Source: Eunapius fragilis
Taxonomy: Eukaryota > Porifera > Demospongiae > Spongillida > Spongillidae
Reading direction: 5' to 3'
DNA length: 64,000 nt
NCBI GenBank assembly: GCA_963681505.1
Contig: OY811972.1
Location: 11,822,279-11,886,278, forward strand
The notes beneath the pieces are model-generated. The model was not told the DNA's origin. It saw only the letters and a list, made by a program, of their open reading frames with translations, and ran no database searches. Positions 10,301 to 24,700 of the stretch are shown here, piece by piece; the stretch's first letter is position 1; each line of letters begins with the position of its first letter. The position numbers and the translations under genes are program-made.

Positions 10301-12745
10301 CAGGAAAGAAGGGTAGAGAAGGTCATGGAAAGGGTCCACCGAGGCAAATTTCCGGCAATGGCAGTGTTAGCCGCTTTAAGAAGATTGTGTGCTTTAGATG
10401 TGGGAGACCTGGGCATGTATCTTAGAGTGTATGGGTCCTCAATGATTTTTGGTATTTGGAAATTTCACATTCACCTATATGGCCAGACATTCACCCACAA
10501 ACCATTGTTGTGCATTTTGGGTCCTAAATAGGGCATTCCAGAATTTGCTGCTGTCAGATTGCAGAGATGGGCCCTTATACAAGTAGCTTACAATTACAAG
10601 GTTGAGTTTCACCTACACAATTAAGAAGGGGATGGTCTGTTGAGGTTGCTCCTACCAAAAGTGATGCACTCTGATCGAGATATCAATTAGTTGAATGTGT
10701 TAGTAATTGAAGCCTTATTGAAGCTTTACCAGTGTTTGCTGTTTAAGTTCAAGTTGACACATTAATGTGTCGACTAGAGATCATTTGGTAAGTAAGGTAA
10801 TCCAGTAGAGCAAGATGGGTGGCCCTCACTAGTATCAAATGAGTTGCAACCTTTTTGGATTAGGAGAAATACGCTGTCAATCGAATGTAGCTGTTTATTC
10901 TGGGGAATTCAAGTGAATATACCTTCACAGCTCCATTATGAGGGGCAGAGGTGCATAAGGACGACCTTGAGTAGTGCAAATGAAGATGCTGGCTCGAGCT
11001 CATGTTTGGTGGCCGAGGTTGGAGCACGAGTTGGAGGATCTGGTAAAAGGATGCCCAATCACATTAGTAATCAATCACATGTATACATACACCAAGCGTT
11101 GCACCCCTGCATCCTTGGGTATGGCCAACATGTTCGTGGCAAGGTATTCATGCGGATTTCACTGGTACAATTTTGAACAGGAAGTTTCACATAGTGGTGG
11201 ATGCTCATTATAAATGGCCCGGGGGTGATACCTATGTCATTAACCACAGCTGTTCAGACTATGTTAATGCCTAGAGACAGTTATTTGGGTCATATATGGT
11301 ATTCCAGACCGGTTAGTTAGTGATAATGGTCCTCAATTTGTATCAGATGAATTTGCCTTGTTCTTGGAGCAGAATAGAGTCAAGCATATCTGGTGAGCCC
11401 CATACCACTCCTTCCAATGGATTGGCAGAACGGTTTGGGCAAGTCTTCAAGACTGCTTCCTGCTCTCTTGTCATAATATACTGCATGCAACCATCAATGA
11501 GGGCCCCATGTACATTACTTTTGGGACGAAGACTGCTATCCTTAATGGATTTGTTGAACATATAGATAAGATCACCAGGCTCGGCAGAAAAAAAGCACCC
11601 AGATTCAGTGTTTGGTTGGAGAACATGTTCTAGCTTATGATCCTAGGATAAGACATGGAAAGAAGGTGCGGTTGTGGATGGAATTGGCACAACCTCTTAT
11701 GTGTGGTACAAATGTATTGTTATTGACCACATTTCACCACTCACATTTGCATCATCATCGTTGTCGCCAGTGATATCATCACAAGCTGTTCAACAGGGTG
11801 AACCTTCCCCGTACTTGCCTGGTGTGGCAGACAAATCTGACTAGGGACAAAACTGAAGGTGCCGTCCCCCTGTCTGAAGCTGCGCTTGATTCTGTGGTTA
11901 CTTGCTGAGGTACTTGCAGTAGTATAGGCGGATCCATTGAGGCCAATTATGGAACAGGAGGAATTCTAACTTGATCCTCCCTTCGGTTAGATGTGTTGTG
12001 ATTACTAGATACCACCATGGGTTCAGTTCCTTCTGAGTTTGGAGTTGTGCAACAAGAAAGGTACAGCACCTTGAGTGCCTACACCTCCGCAGCTTTATCT
12101 GGCAAGGAACTAATAACCAGTTGACAGATGCAGGAATGAAGGATATGTAGTGTTGGATTGTTAAAACTATAGCATACGGCTGGGAAGTATATGTGTCAGT
12201 GCATTTGCACATATACATTTGAGGTGTCCTTGTGTGTGTAAGCTGCTGTGTTGCCATCATCTTTACTGCTGAACTTTGACATGGGGCACTACTATGCATG
12301 CAAGTTTGTGCGTATGCATTTGTATGTATGTGTATAGTTTTGTGTGGTGTGTGTGTGTATTTTGTGTGTGAGCGTGTGTGTGTAGAAAAGAAACCAGGCA
12401 AGACTTGTCAAGAATTTGGAACACATTCAATTTGCTTAGTGTTCTAAAAGGTTATTCTAATGCAGTTGCAACTGCACGTTCTGTAGAAGCATAACTGAGC
12501 ATGGGATTTATAATCAGCTATACATTTGTATGGCAAGCAGCAACTAAAGTCTCAAAACATGTAGTCTGTGTACATGTGTGTGTGCATGTTGTGCATGTAT
12601 GTATGTATATATGTATGTATGTATGTACGTATGTATGTATGTATGTATGTATGTATGTATGTATGTATGTATGTATGTATGTATGTATGTATGTATGTAT
12701 GTATGTATGTATGTATGTATGCATGCATGTATGTATGCATGTATG

Positions 12746-12776
<31 letters not shown>

Positions 12777-15700
12777 TGTATGTAAGTAGTGTATGTTTAT
12801 GTGTGGTTAAACCTTGTAATTTCTTTAGAAGGGACATTACAAATGTTGATGCTCTGAAGCCATTCATTGAGTGTACACAATTCATTCGTGATATATATAT
12901 ACAAGTAAATAAAAACATTCTCTCTGAGAAAGTTGGTGGGATATAGGTTTTGCAGGCAAATAGTATACTGCTGTAAAAAGCAAGGAAACAAGTTTTATCA
13001 GAAGGGAAAATGTAATAGTCCTATATATAGCACACTTCGACTAAGGCATATGCTGTTTCTGTGCTAAATATAGGACTATTACATTTTCCCTTCTGATAAA
13101 ACTTGTTTCCTTGCTTTTTACACCAGTATTCTATTTGCCTGCAAAACCTATATCCCACCAACTTTCTCAGAGAGAATGTTTTTATTTACTTGTTTCCTTA
13201 ATTTTTTTAAACACCCAAATCACAGTTGCATCGCAGGTTTCCCCCTTTCATTTAACTGATTTAATTCAATCCAGACGTACTGTGAAAATTTTCTAGGTAC
13301 TTTTGCTTAATTAGACTTGATAAGACCGTATATAGGCTTTTAGGCTTTTGTGTATCAAAGCCTAACATCGACTAAAGCGAGTCCTCCAGCTAATTCTAAA
13401 GCTATTGGTGCAATTTTCATTGCTTAAAAGTGTTCCGGTCCCGAGTTATGAGTTCCCAAGAAGAAGAAGCAGAAGAAGCAGACGACCCGCCCATTATTTT
13501 TGGAAGGGGAACGAGGACAGCAGTATTTTTCGTTCTTGACAAACACGCGGTTCTACGACGTGAAACAAAAACGAAACTACTCAGTTTTGACTTCTAGATC
13601 GATTGCCGCAACAAATTAGACGGTCCGATCGTTGGGAGCGAAGCTACGGTAGGGTCGCGGGATTTTAATTAAATTCATAGTCGGGGTCAAAACCTATATG
13701 GAAGTCTCTAGCGAGACTTCCCGCCAATTTCCGATATGGGACCGTTCACGCGAAACTGGCGTATCACGTTATATATATAAAGTTATAAAAATGATTCACT
13801 TTGAAATCGCTACATCTCCCGAACCGTAAATGCTATTCACTTCCTATTTTCAACACTTCATACTACATCATTCCTCTCTGGTAAAATAAATTTTGGGCTC
13901 TTGCATTAGCTTCGTGCCAGTGTTGCAACGTCCGATACCCCTTGGGGTTCAAACTGGCCATATCTTTCGGCAGGACATCTCAATTAACTTCAAATTCGGT
14001 TTATACGCAGAGTGGTCCTGTACCTATCAATTTATCCTGTTCGTTAATTTTTACTTGATCCGTTACGGAGATACAGCTGTGCAAAGTAATTGCACATTTC
14101 TCGTTCATTTCGCGCCATTACCCTACTGTAACCTGGTTCCCGCTACTCCGAGCACATGAATATACAATAACCTCCCGTGCCCATGCCACTGCATGTACAA
14201 CTGAAGTACCACCGTTCTTACAAACGTCAGTGGTTCTCTTCTATAACGAACAAGATTCGTTAAGCGATCAAAATGCGTGGGATTCAGCTACCATCACCAT
14301 ACAAAACACGGTACGTACTACCAGTACCGATACGCGCGCACAACAATATGTGTCCCTGTCGATTCGGTCATACTCTTTGGGTGCCACTCATTGCGTGGCC
14401 ATTTATAGGCTCACAACCTATAACAGTACGTCAGAGCCATGAGATATAGTGCACGGTGTATCAGCTAGGCTATGGGAGAGGCGTGGTCGAGTTAAAGACA
14501 CATGCAGCGCAGCTAGGCTGGAACACATGTAACCCTTCCTTATTGTTGGGATTTGCGTTCTGCTGGCACATATATTTTAAACGCCCACCGTTTTTCATTT
14601 CATCTGCATGGCTGGCACACACACACCCATGAACCAACACATATGATACACACGTCTCACGTCACACTTATACACACTCTTTCCACTATTCTTTCCCCTT
14701 GCTGTACACCCTGTAAATTGTTATGTGCTACATGGATTCACTCATAAGCTTTGTCTATTTGAACATTTTTGGTCACAGTGCTTGCACTGGCTTACTATCC
14801 AACCCTCTTTCTCAACTATCGAGAGTTACGTTAGTAACTCTCATATAGGATTTGACCCCGATTATGAATGTCATTAAAAAAACGCGACCCGCTTCTAACA
14901 AGACTCCCGACGAGCGGATGGCTTACCCTGTTGTCGTCGTCGTACAAGAAGGCAACATCAAGCAGTTTCGTGTTTGTTTGATGTCACAAAACCGCGGGGT
15001 TGTAGAGAACAAAACAATTTTCGAAACTCGTACCCAGTCCCACGTATTTCTCGTTCTTCTTGTTCTTGTTCTTGTTCTTGACCACGCATAACTCGGGATA
15101 GGAACACTTTTAAGAAATGAAAATCACACCAATGGCTTCAGAATTCGTTGGCATTCTCGCTTCTGTGGTCAAAACGTCTCGATGCTACATGACATATATC
15201 GGTGGTTGTGTTAGCAAATTACGTACAGTTAAGCTTACTGCACTGACACGACTCGGATAGGTCATACTTCGCTCTTTATACGAAGTACTAGTAGTATACA
15301 TCAGATGTAATCAAATGTGTACGGTCTGGGCACTAACGTAGTGGTAATTAACTGTGGCATGTTTCCGGTTTTGCACTACATGTATTTAATAACGTGCACG
15401 TGCGTACTATAATCATCATTCTTGTGCTTCGATTGTTGTTGGTTTGACGGTCTTTGTAACTTAGTGAAGTTGTTTTTCTCAGAATGCCTTCACGTCAGGA
15501 AAAGAAGAAAGCCAAACGACGAGCAAAGTACCTCAAAACTCGAGACGATGTATTAGATTCTGCCCGAGCGAGCTACAAAGCAGAGCCTGAAAAGAAACGG
15601 GCCTCTCGAAACGCAAGGTATCGAGCAGAGCCTGAAAAGGAACGGGCCTCTCAACGTGAGAACTATCGAGCAGAGCCTGAAAAGAAACGGGCCTCTCGAA

Positions 15701-18700
15701 ACGCAAGGTATCGAGCAGAGCCTGAAAAGGAACGGGCCTCTCAACGTGAGAACTATCGAGCAGAGCCTGAAAAGAAACGGGCCTCTCGAAACGCAAGGTA
15801 TCGAGCAGAGCCTGAAAAGGAACGGGCCTCTGAACGTGAGAAGTATCGAGCAGAGCCTGAAAAGAAACGGGCCTCTGAACGTGAGAAGTATCGAGCAGAG
15901 CCTGAAAAGAAACGGGCCTCTCGATGCGCCAGGTATCGAGCAAAGCCTGAAAAGGAAAGGGCTGCTAAAAGACAACGATATTGGCAGAGTCCCGAACGTG
16001 CTCGCTTGGCGAAAAGAGTTAAGGTCACTCAAAGGTATGTCGTACTTGTGCTTGTACCAGTAGCTACCTTCAATTACTACATTTGTACGTACCTGTAGTG
16101 TGTGTGTTTTTAACACATAACTATTGTAATTATGTAATGTATAACTGCTGATAATTTTACTATTTTATTTTGTTTACCACTGTAGCCAGTCCCTGTATGA
16201 ACCAAACCATACTGTACTAAGGGAGTATAAAGGTGGCCTTGAAAAGGCTATTCTAAGGAATAGTACATTGTTAGATGAGTTAAATGATGCCTTTTGCAAA
16301 ACCCACCCATGGTTAGCACAAAAGGTCTGTACTAGATCTGCACATGCAGCTGTTAGTGAGGTTAGTGCAGGTGCGTTGCTTAACAAAGCACTGAACATGC
16401 GTAGAAAAATGGCAGGTGAATTTCTACATGATGTTCGGGCTATTAATGCAATAAAATTAGCTGATAGCGACATTCTAGGTGGGGCAAGGTACCATACTGC
16501 TAATTCAGAGCCGTTCTTCTATGACACCTCTTACAACCACACAAGGCAGCTTGGTGCTATACCAGTAGACCTGAATGGTAGGTGTGTAGTGGCAGAGGAG
16601 GTAGGCGACAGGCATTGTGGCAGTATGCGTCCACTGAAATGGAAATGTACAAAAGAATGTCGGCTGCTCACTAAACATGAAATAGACATTGTATTGGGGA
16701 CAAAGGTGCTATTTCAACAATGCACAGAAGATGTTCGAGCTGGCCTTGACAGTCTTGATTCAGGGTGTGGTTATGTGCATCATGATAGCACTGTGCAGTC
16801 AGACTTGCGCTTTAGTGAGTGGTGTGGGCACCCCATTTCCTGTGAGTTCCCAACATGCTCCAGTCCACTGAGGGTAATAAGGGCAGCTGCACCTCACTAT
16901 CCTGTGCTAAGGGGCTTCCTTTGGAAGCTTTATTCTGTCAACAAAAAACACATGGCCATTAAAGCTATTGATTCAATGCTTTCTAGTGGGAGTGTTGATG
17001 AACTGATAGAGTACCTGGGCTTGAAGGATAATTTAACCGAGTTGTTCAGTGAAGAAGGTGCAGAGCATCCCATAGTCAGTGAAGACCATTCATTGCCTGG
17101 TCTTGGCTGCATTGAAAGACACCTGCTTGTTACACATGCTGAACTCATCGCTGAACTGCAGTCCAAATTCAGTGATGATGCAGAGTTTCCCTGTTGTTGC
17201 TGTGAGCGTTTATGTCGACGTACAGCTGTGTCTTGTGTTGACTTCAGTAACCTCAGCAAATACCAAACAGCTGCATGGTTGACATTGAAAGCTCACATCC
17301 TGCAAAATAGTGGTACCCAAAAACTTTACATTTGTAAGTATTGCCTGCCGTATCTTAATAAGAACACTATGCCTGCACGATGTGTTCTTAATGGGCTTGT
17401 CACTGAACCTGTTCCCGATGAGCTAAAGTCACTTGATCCTCTCAGTAAGCAGTTAATTCAGAGAGCAAAAGCTTTTCAGACAATAGTGAGATTGGGTACA
17501 TATTCTGGTAAAGTGCCAGCCTATAATGCCCTCCAAGCCTGTAAGGGTACTATGTTCTTTCTGCCTTTACCACTAAACAAAACATGGGAGACCCTATCGG
17601 AGGTCCATGTCAGTGAAACTGACATAGTGCCTTTGCCTGACCCAGAGCTGTTCATAATTTTGAATGGTGTTCCAACTAAAAATAAGGTTGTCTGGCAGAC
17701 ATTAGTAGATGTAAATGCCTTAAAGTTAGCCATACATAAACTAAAGGAAATAAACTGGCTGTATAAAAATCTGGATGATCAAGCTTTAGATGATGCAGCA
17801 AAGAAGGTGGTAGAGGTGGTTGACAAGGCCTCTAGCAGAATGTTAGAAAAGGCCTCTGTTGATGACATAGCTGCATTACAGTCATATACGATTCGATCAC
17901 TGGATCAACAAGGGTCAGCATTGATGGACGTTGAACAGTACAAGATGCTGAATGTCAAAGATGATCCAATCCAAAGCAGACAGAAACATCTCGATGTGAT
18001 GTGTTTTCCAACACTTTTCCCCACAGGACAGTTTGGTGAATTTCACCCTCGAGATAAGCCTGTGTCAGCATCAGAGTATGCCAAGTCTAGGCTACTGAAC
18101 AAAGATTCCAGGTTTCGAAAAGATCCACAATATGTTTTCTTCTTATTGTGGCAGCAGGAAATGAGGCAAATTTCTGCAGGCATTTACAATGTTCTGAAGA
18201 GTACAAGTAAAGGCAAAATGCCTGTGCATGAATTCCTTGCTAGAGTGTCAAAATCCGATGAAAATGTTGAGGCAAATCTTTCCACAATATTTCAGTCCGT
18301 TCGTGGTACTAAACAGTACTGGTTTCATAAAAGTAGTGAGCTGAAATGCATGCTTAGAGAATATGGGTCACCTTCAGTGTTCCTTACTTTCAGCTGTGCA
18401 GAGTACGACTCAGAGCACATTGCTAGGTACCTCAGGAAGGTCAATGACCAACCTGCTAGCTGTCCCATATCTAAGCTTTGCACCGAAGATGCAGTTTCTG
18501 TCTCCAGAAAATTTTCACAAAATTTTCACGATCTTTTTAATACTGTTATATTGAAAGGGTCTGTGCTTGGAATAGTTGAACACTTCTATTTCAAGAAGGA
18601 ATATCAGATGCGGGGAGCCCCACATTATCATGTATTATTGTGGATTCAAGGTGCACCCGTGATTGGAAAGAGTGACCCAACAGAGGTTCTTGCATGGATC

Positions 18701-21700
18701 CAAGAACGCATCACCTGCAAAATCCCTGATGCAACTCTGAATCCTGAACTCCATGCATTAGTCACAAAGTACCAAATGCATAAGTGTACAGACTATTGCA
18801 AACGCAGGAGAAAGCTTAAAAGTGCTTTTATTACCACATGCAGATTTGGCTTTCCTCGTGACTGTACCGAGAGTGCAGTGCTAAACTCTGTAGAGGAATG
18901 CCTTAAGTCGAGGAAAAAGATATACAATCTTCCACGTTCAGCAGAGGAGTGTCGAGTCAATGACTATAATCCACTGTTGCTTCTTTTGTGGAGGGCCAAC
19001 ATGGATATCCAGTTCACAGCTGAATCTTCATTGACTCTAGCTCACTATGTCACAGGTTATGTAACCAAGGCTGAGAAAAGTGGCATGCAGGAGGTGTGGC
19101 AGGAGGTTAATGCTAACAGTAGCATTTATAGCAAGCTGTGGTCGTTTGGGGTCAGGTCCTTGCGTTCCAGAGAGTGCGGCCTCTATGAGGCCAGTGACCT
19201 ACTGCTTGGTGACCATCTCACTGAAAAATCTGTGACTGTCAAATGGGTTGATGTGGCAATGCCACATAAGCGTAAACGAAGGCTTAAGAGTCATGCCCAG
19301 CTTGTTCAAATAGAAAAGAACAATCCAGGTTCCACTGATATCTTAGAGGGTAATGTGGTGGACATATTTTACCCTACTAGGCCTGTAGAGCTGGAAGATG
19401 TGTGCCTGTATGACTTCATAAAGTGGTATGCATACCGTGGGACTAATGAAAATGGTTCCAGAGTATACCAGAAATTACAGAAACCTGTCCTGCCAAACCA
19501 CAAACTGTTTGACCCCTCAACTGAAAATCAAAGAGAGGACTACTACTACTCTCTAATGCTGCTATTCATCCCATTTCGAGACGAGAGTAGTCTAATAGCA
19601 GATGGTGAAACAGCTGAGGTAGCTTTTAATCGCCTCATTGGTGATAATGCTGATCTCTCAGAACACCATGATAAATTACAGGCAATACTTAAAGCACAGA
19701 CAGCTGTAAAAAAGATAAATGAGGCAAGGCAAGAGCAAGATGCACCAGCACCTCCTGCCGAGGAAGATGCCTTCTTCCATGGCGAGGCAAAGTCAGCAAT
19801 GGAAGATTTGTTCCATCTCAACGAGTGTAAATCAGGGACAGAGACAGTTGAAGAACGTGTTGCAAAGCTCAATGCAGATCAGCTACGAGTCTTCAACAGT
19901 GTCAGTGACCATCTTTCTCACCAAAAGCGTCATGAAAGTGGTGAATGTTCTTGTACTAAAAATAGCCCCCTGTGCATGTTCATAAGCGGGGTTGGTGGAA
20001 CAGGTAAATCTTTCCTAATTCATACCATCAGGGCTATGGTAAATGAATTGTGGAAGGATAACAAAGACTCTGTACGGTGTGCACTAGCGGCACCAACTGG
20101 CCTGGCTGCATTTAATATAGATGGTGTCACCGTTCACAGGCTATTCCAATTGCCAATAGAACATGATTCTAAAACATCAAGCTATTGGCCACTTCCAAAA
20201 GAAACTTTGAAAGTGATGAGAAATGCTTTCAGACATCTTAAGCTAATCATTATTGATGAGGTCAGCATGCTTAGCAGTCTCTGCTTAGCTTATGTACACC
20301 TCAGACTTGAAGAAGTGTTTGGAAGTGACCAATGGTTTGGGGCAATGAATGTCCTGTTCGTTGGGGACATATTACAGCTCCCTCCAGTGAATGGTTCAAT
20401 GGTGTTCCAGAATATTTGCAACAAAGTAATTGCCGCAAGGCTAGGCTGCATGACATCAGTGAACATCTGGAGAGAAACTGTAGTATATGATGAACTGACC
20501 ATTAATGAGCGACAAAAACAGGACCCTGAATTTGGTCACTTGTTAAACGAGGTCAGGGTTAATAGTATTTCAGATAAAACATTTGCTCAGTTGCGCAAAG
20601 CTGTTATTACATGCACAGCTGTTGAAAAGTTCCAAGAACTTTTAGGTCAGGGTATGTCTCCGGTGTGCCTATTTGCTACAAGAAAGTCATGTGACCAATT
20701 TAACATAGACATGCTCTCTAAAGTGAGTTCAGAGAATGTAAAGATACCCTGTATAGATGAATTTGATGAGACAGCAGGGACAGTAAAGTGGACCAAGAGG
20801 GCAGCATCTGAACTAGAAAAGCTAAATAAAGATTGTAACACAACTGCTGGTTTGGAGGCAGAATTAAAACTAGCTGTAGGGGCTAGGGTCATGCTAAGAC
20901 GCAATCTAGACACTGCTCAGGGGTTAGTGAATGGTGCACTTGGTACTGTAGCTGCAATCACCAAGGAGTACATTCAGGTCACATTTGATCACACTCCTAA
21001 TTTGCAGTTTAAGATTGAACGCATTCGTAGCAAATTCCAAATTCTGCGTCGGTTCTATGTGCACAGAAAACAATTTCCCTTGATACTGGCATTTGCTGTA
21101 ACAATACACAAGTGTCAAGGGTTGTCGTTAGATTGTGCTATAGTCGACCTTTCCAGCAGTGTGTTTGCAACAGGAATGGCATATGTAGCCATCTCTAGGG
21201 TTAGAACACTAGCTGGATTACACTTGCTAGCATTTGATCCGAGATCTATCAAGGTCAGTACTGAATGTGTTCTAGAAGTAAACAGGCTTAGGCATCAGTT
21301 CAAACCTGACCTTCCTCCGATCACACTCTCCAATGACGAGTCCAAACCCACCAAACACAAGTTGAGTGCTTTTCCATTGGAGGGTGAAAGTGGGTCTGTA
21401 ACACCTCATCTCAAGAGGCCATCCTCTGTTCCACATAGCAAAGGTAGAAAAAAACAAAAGACTCTCGGCTTGGGGTCATCCAAAGCTAAGAAAACCCATT
21501 CAATATCTAATCCTGATGTTATAGAAATTACTGAAGGTGATGTAACAGTTCCACATGCTGAACCTCAGAGTGCCAGGCCAAGTTACAGGTATTATCAGAC
21601 TGATGAACAATGGCAACGGGAAAAATGCAGAGAACTTAACCTTGTATATACCCGTGCATGTCAGTTTGTTGAGCCTGGTGGTCCAAATGTTGTCTTGAAA

Positions 21701-24700
21701 CGTCCTAACCTCAGAACCTTGGTGAAGGCAATAGGTGATGGGAACTGCCTCTTCAGATGTTTTTCATACATCCTAACTGGCTCACAAGACCAACATTTTG
21801 CGGTACGAATGGCAATTGTTGCACACATGCTAAACATAGCACCTTTACTAGAATCATGTCACAATGTTAATGTAGATGGTAATGTACAACACTACATTAT
21901 TGCCTCAGACATGGATACAGTTGGTTGGGGCACTGAAACAGAAATGTATGCATTTGCTCACTTGATGAAATGCAACATTTATTCCTATAACCCTACTTCT
22001 ATGCATTGGATGACAATTTTCCCAATAGTTCTTGACAGTGCTTTAAGTGATGATGTGCAACAAAAGTCATTGTATATCGTATGGACTAATAATGACCATT
22101 TTGATGTAATTACATCTCAATGCAGTGATGATTAGTTTCACTGGATTTGGAGCGCCACAGGTATGATGGGTTAGCTAGATACCCAATCATAGGCTGGTTT
22201 GGTCAAATGATCACAACACATTGATGTGTGCCATCATGATGTCTTTGTCCACAACATGGGCCAGTACTTCTTGTGATCAAACTATGTGGTCATAAAACAG
22301 GGCAAATAGCTGGCTGTGTGCTGGCAAAGGCTGTTATTCAACATGCAGCTAATCAATGACCCTGCATGGATCACATATTCTGTGGTCATAAGACAGGGCA
22401 AATAGCTGGCTGTGTGCTGGCAAAGGCTGTTATTCAACATGCAGCTAATCAATGACCCTGCATGGATCACATATTCTGTGGTCATAAGACAGGGCAAATA
22501 GCTGGCTGTGTGCTGGCAAAGGCTGTATTCAACATGCAGCTAATCAATGACCCTGCATGGATCACATATTCTGTGGTCATAAGACAGGGCAAATAGCTGG
22601 CTGTGTGCTGGCAAAGGCTGTTATTCAACATGCAGCTAATCAATGACCCTGCATGGATCACATATTCTGTGGTCATAAGACAGGGCAAATAGCTGGCTGT
22701 GTGCTGGCAAGGCTGTTATTCAACATGCAGCTAATCAATGACCCTGTACCACTGGTGATGTACTTGAAGGCACTGTGTTCTATGTTTTAAACACAAGACT
22801 CATGTCTACTCAGAATACTATGACTGGTGTGGGCGGGTGTGGTGGGTATACACAAAATGCAATACCACATAGAATTTCAGGTGACCAATGTACTAACATG
22901 TCCAGCACACATGTGGTCAGCTAATCAAATGCCCTATTCTGTTTGCTGAGTGTATACACCAGTCATTGGAATGGCTCATTTGTCAATTAATATGGTACAT
23001 AATCAAGCTGTAAAAAAGGTAATGGTGGTACTATACATTTTTACATTTGTTTCTGAGCCTTTACTAACACCAGGTTACAGAGTTCTTCATTTGAAAAAAG
23101 CAGCTTTATGGTACAGCAATGGGTCATACAGCTGCCATCCTTCTCAGCAATCAGCTCCCATGGGAGAGTCAGTGAGTCAGGGCAGCCTCATTCATCCATC
23201 TTGCACATTCTGTCTGTCTAGTTTCTATGTCTGTTCTAATGAGATTTGATATGTTTTGGCATATAGGTGGTACAGCAAGGTGTAGGTCAATTTAGGAGGA
23301 TCAAGGAGGTAAGGTTCATGCCATGCTGTAGCATGCCAGAATTCATGATTCTTTTGAAGTTCTGTGCTAGGCCCTTCCCACTATTGTGGTTGATATCGCT
23401 TCTATGTCTTGCACATTAAGTGTAAACACGTTGGATGCAAGGTAAATTTTTTAAATGTACTGTGTACAGGTGTCTGTTGCCATTTTTGAAAATGCCGCAT
23501 TTGTGTCTGTGTCTCTAACAACACCAGGTTACAGAGTTCTTCATTTGAAAAGCAGCTATATGGAACATCAGGAAGATATAGCAGCTGGTCATACAGCTGG
23601 CAGTCTGTCTCACTGCAAATGAGTAATCAGCTACCATGGGAGAGTCGCTCATAGGGAGCTACCAGTGCTATATTATGTCATTCCTCCATACACCAATCAT
23701 TTGTCAATTAAACTACAATTTTAAGCTGTAAAAAAGGTAATGGTGGTGTACAAGTGACATTTTCTGATCCTCTACCAACTCCAGGTTACAGAGTTCTTCT
23801 TTTGCAAAACAACTTTATGGACATTATGTAAGTGTTAATTAACAGGTGGGAAGAAAATGCCTGTATATGGGTGTGTATCAATCAATATTCATTGCTTCTT
23901 TGAACATCTAAACTGATGACCATATCTAGATTTGCTGGTGTTGATATGGCTTCTGTTTACCTGAATGGCCATTGCATACATGTATTGTCAAATGCAAGTG
24001 TGCATTTATTTGCTCATATGCGTGTAACTTTACAGTGTCCCTGTAGTCTATCAATACGTCATTCTAACACATGCTGTGTGCAGGTGACAGCTCTAACTTC
24101 ACATAGTATATATAAAGAGGTATGATATAAATATGAGATGGTTTACTATTTGACTGGTGTACTCTACATATAGGAGGATGAAAGTAGTGTTGGCTACAAA
24201 AGTGAATGATGCTAGTCCTGAAAATTTGAAGAGGTTTAGGTTGGCATTGCCATGTAATGATGGCACGTACTGCGATGATTGTTTAGTGGGTGGAGTACGT
24301 GACCAGAGATGGTGATGGTGCATCACACTTATCAGGGACCAGACTTGGCGATGGTTGTGTACAATTTATGTGTGTGGAATTAGTCAGTGATGGTGCATCA
24401 CACTTCGGTGTCAGGGGCCAGACTTGGTGATGGTTGTGTGCAATTTAGGTGTGTGGAGTTAGTGATGGTGCATCGTACTTCAGTGTCAGGGACCAGACTT
24501 GGTGACCATTGTGGTACAATTTAGGTGTGTGGAGTCAGTGATGGTGTCAGGGGCCAGACTTGGTGATGGTTGTGTAACAATTTAGGTGTGTGGAGTTAGT
24601 GATGGTGCATCGTACTTCAGTGTCAGGGATCAGACTTGGTGATGGTTGTGTAACAATTTAGGTGTGTAGAGTCAGTGATGGTGCATCGTACTTCAGTGTC

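Larger units (their letters stand above)
14821..22140 (+). mobile_element. Autonomous Helitron-like element (Helentron type)
   Basis: The 5' end is taken as the hairpin 14821-14842, followed by ATATAGGATTTGACCCC and a 640-base leader. The single spliced gene (15484-22135) has all hallmark domains. The 3' end is not identified; it lies beyond 22135, and 22140 is only a lower limit. Rolling-circle replication by the Rep nuclease and helicase is known for this class. OTU domains are characteristic of the Helentron/Helitron2 group. The gene is intact with no internal stop, suggesting recent activity. Confidence 0.8.

Noticed and set aside
12501-12990. Several long frames through 12.5-13.0 kb
   Set aside because: They are readings of a tetranucleotide microsatellite and a MITE.
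13900-13965. tRNA-like B box (GGGGTTCAAACTGG)
   Set aside because: No matching A box or cloverleaf arms nearby.
14230-14442. A 70-codon frame (SLSDQNAWDSATITIQN) repeated in several Z1 copies
   Set aside because: Open in several copies, but the copies are nearly identical at DNA level, so openness is inherited; no start context, domain or splice signals.
14852-15091. A 79-codon frame in the Helentron leader, also present at 5931-6167
   Set aside because: Shared only because the leaders are homologous; it is Leu/Val simple sequence at its end and lies in untranslated leader sequence.
15533-16116. Long minus-strand frames opposite the Helentron repeats
   Set aside because: A 45-bp repeat keeps all frames open; the plus-strand frame alone has a start, splice junction and continuation.
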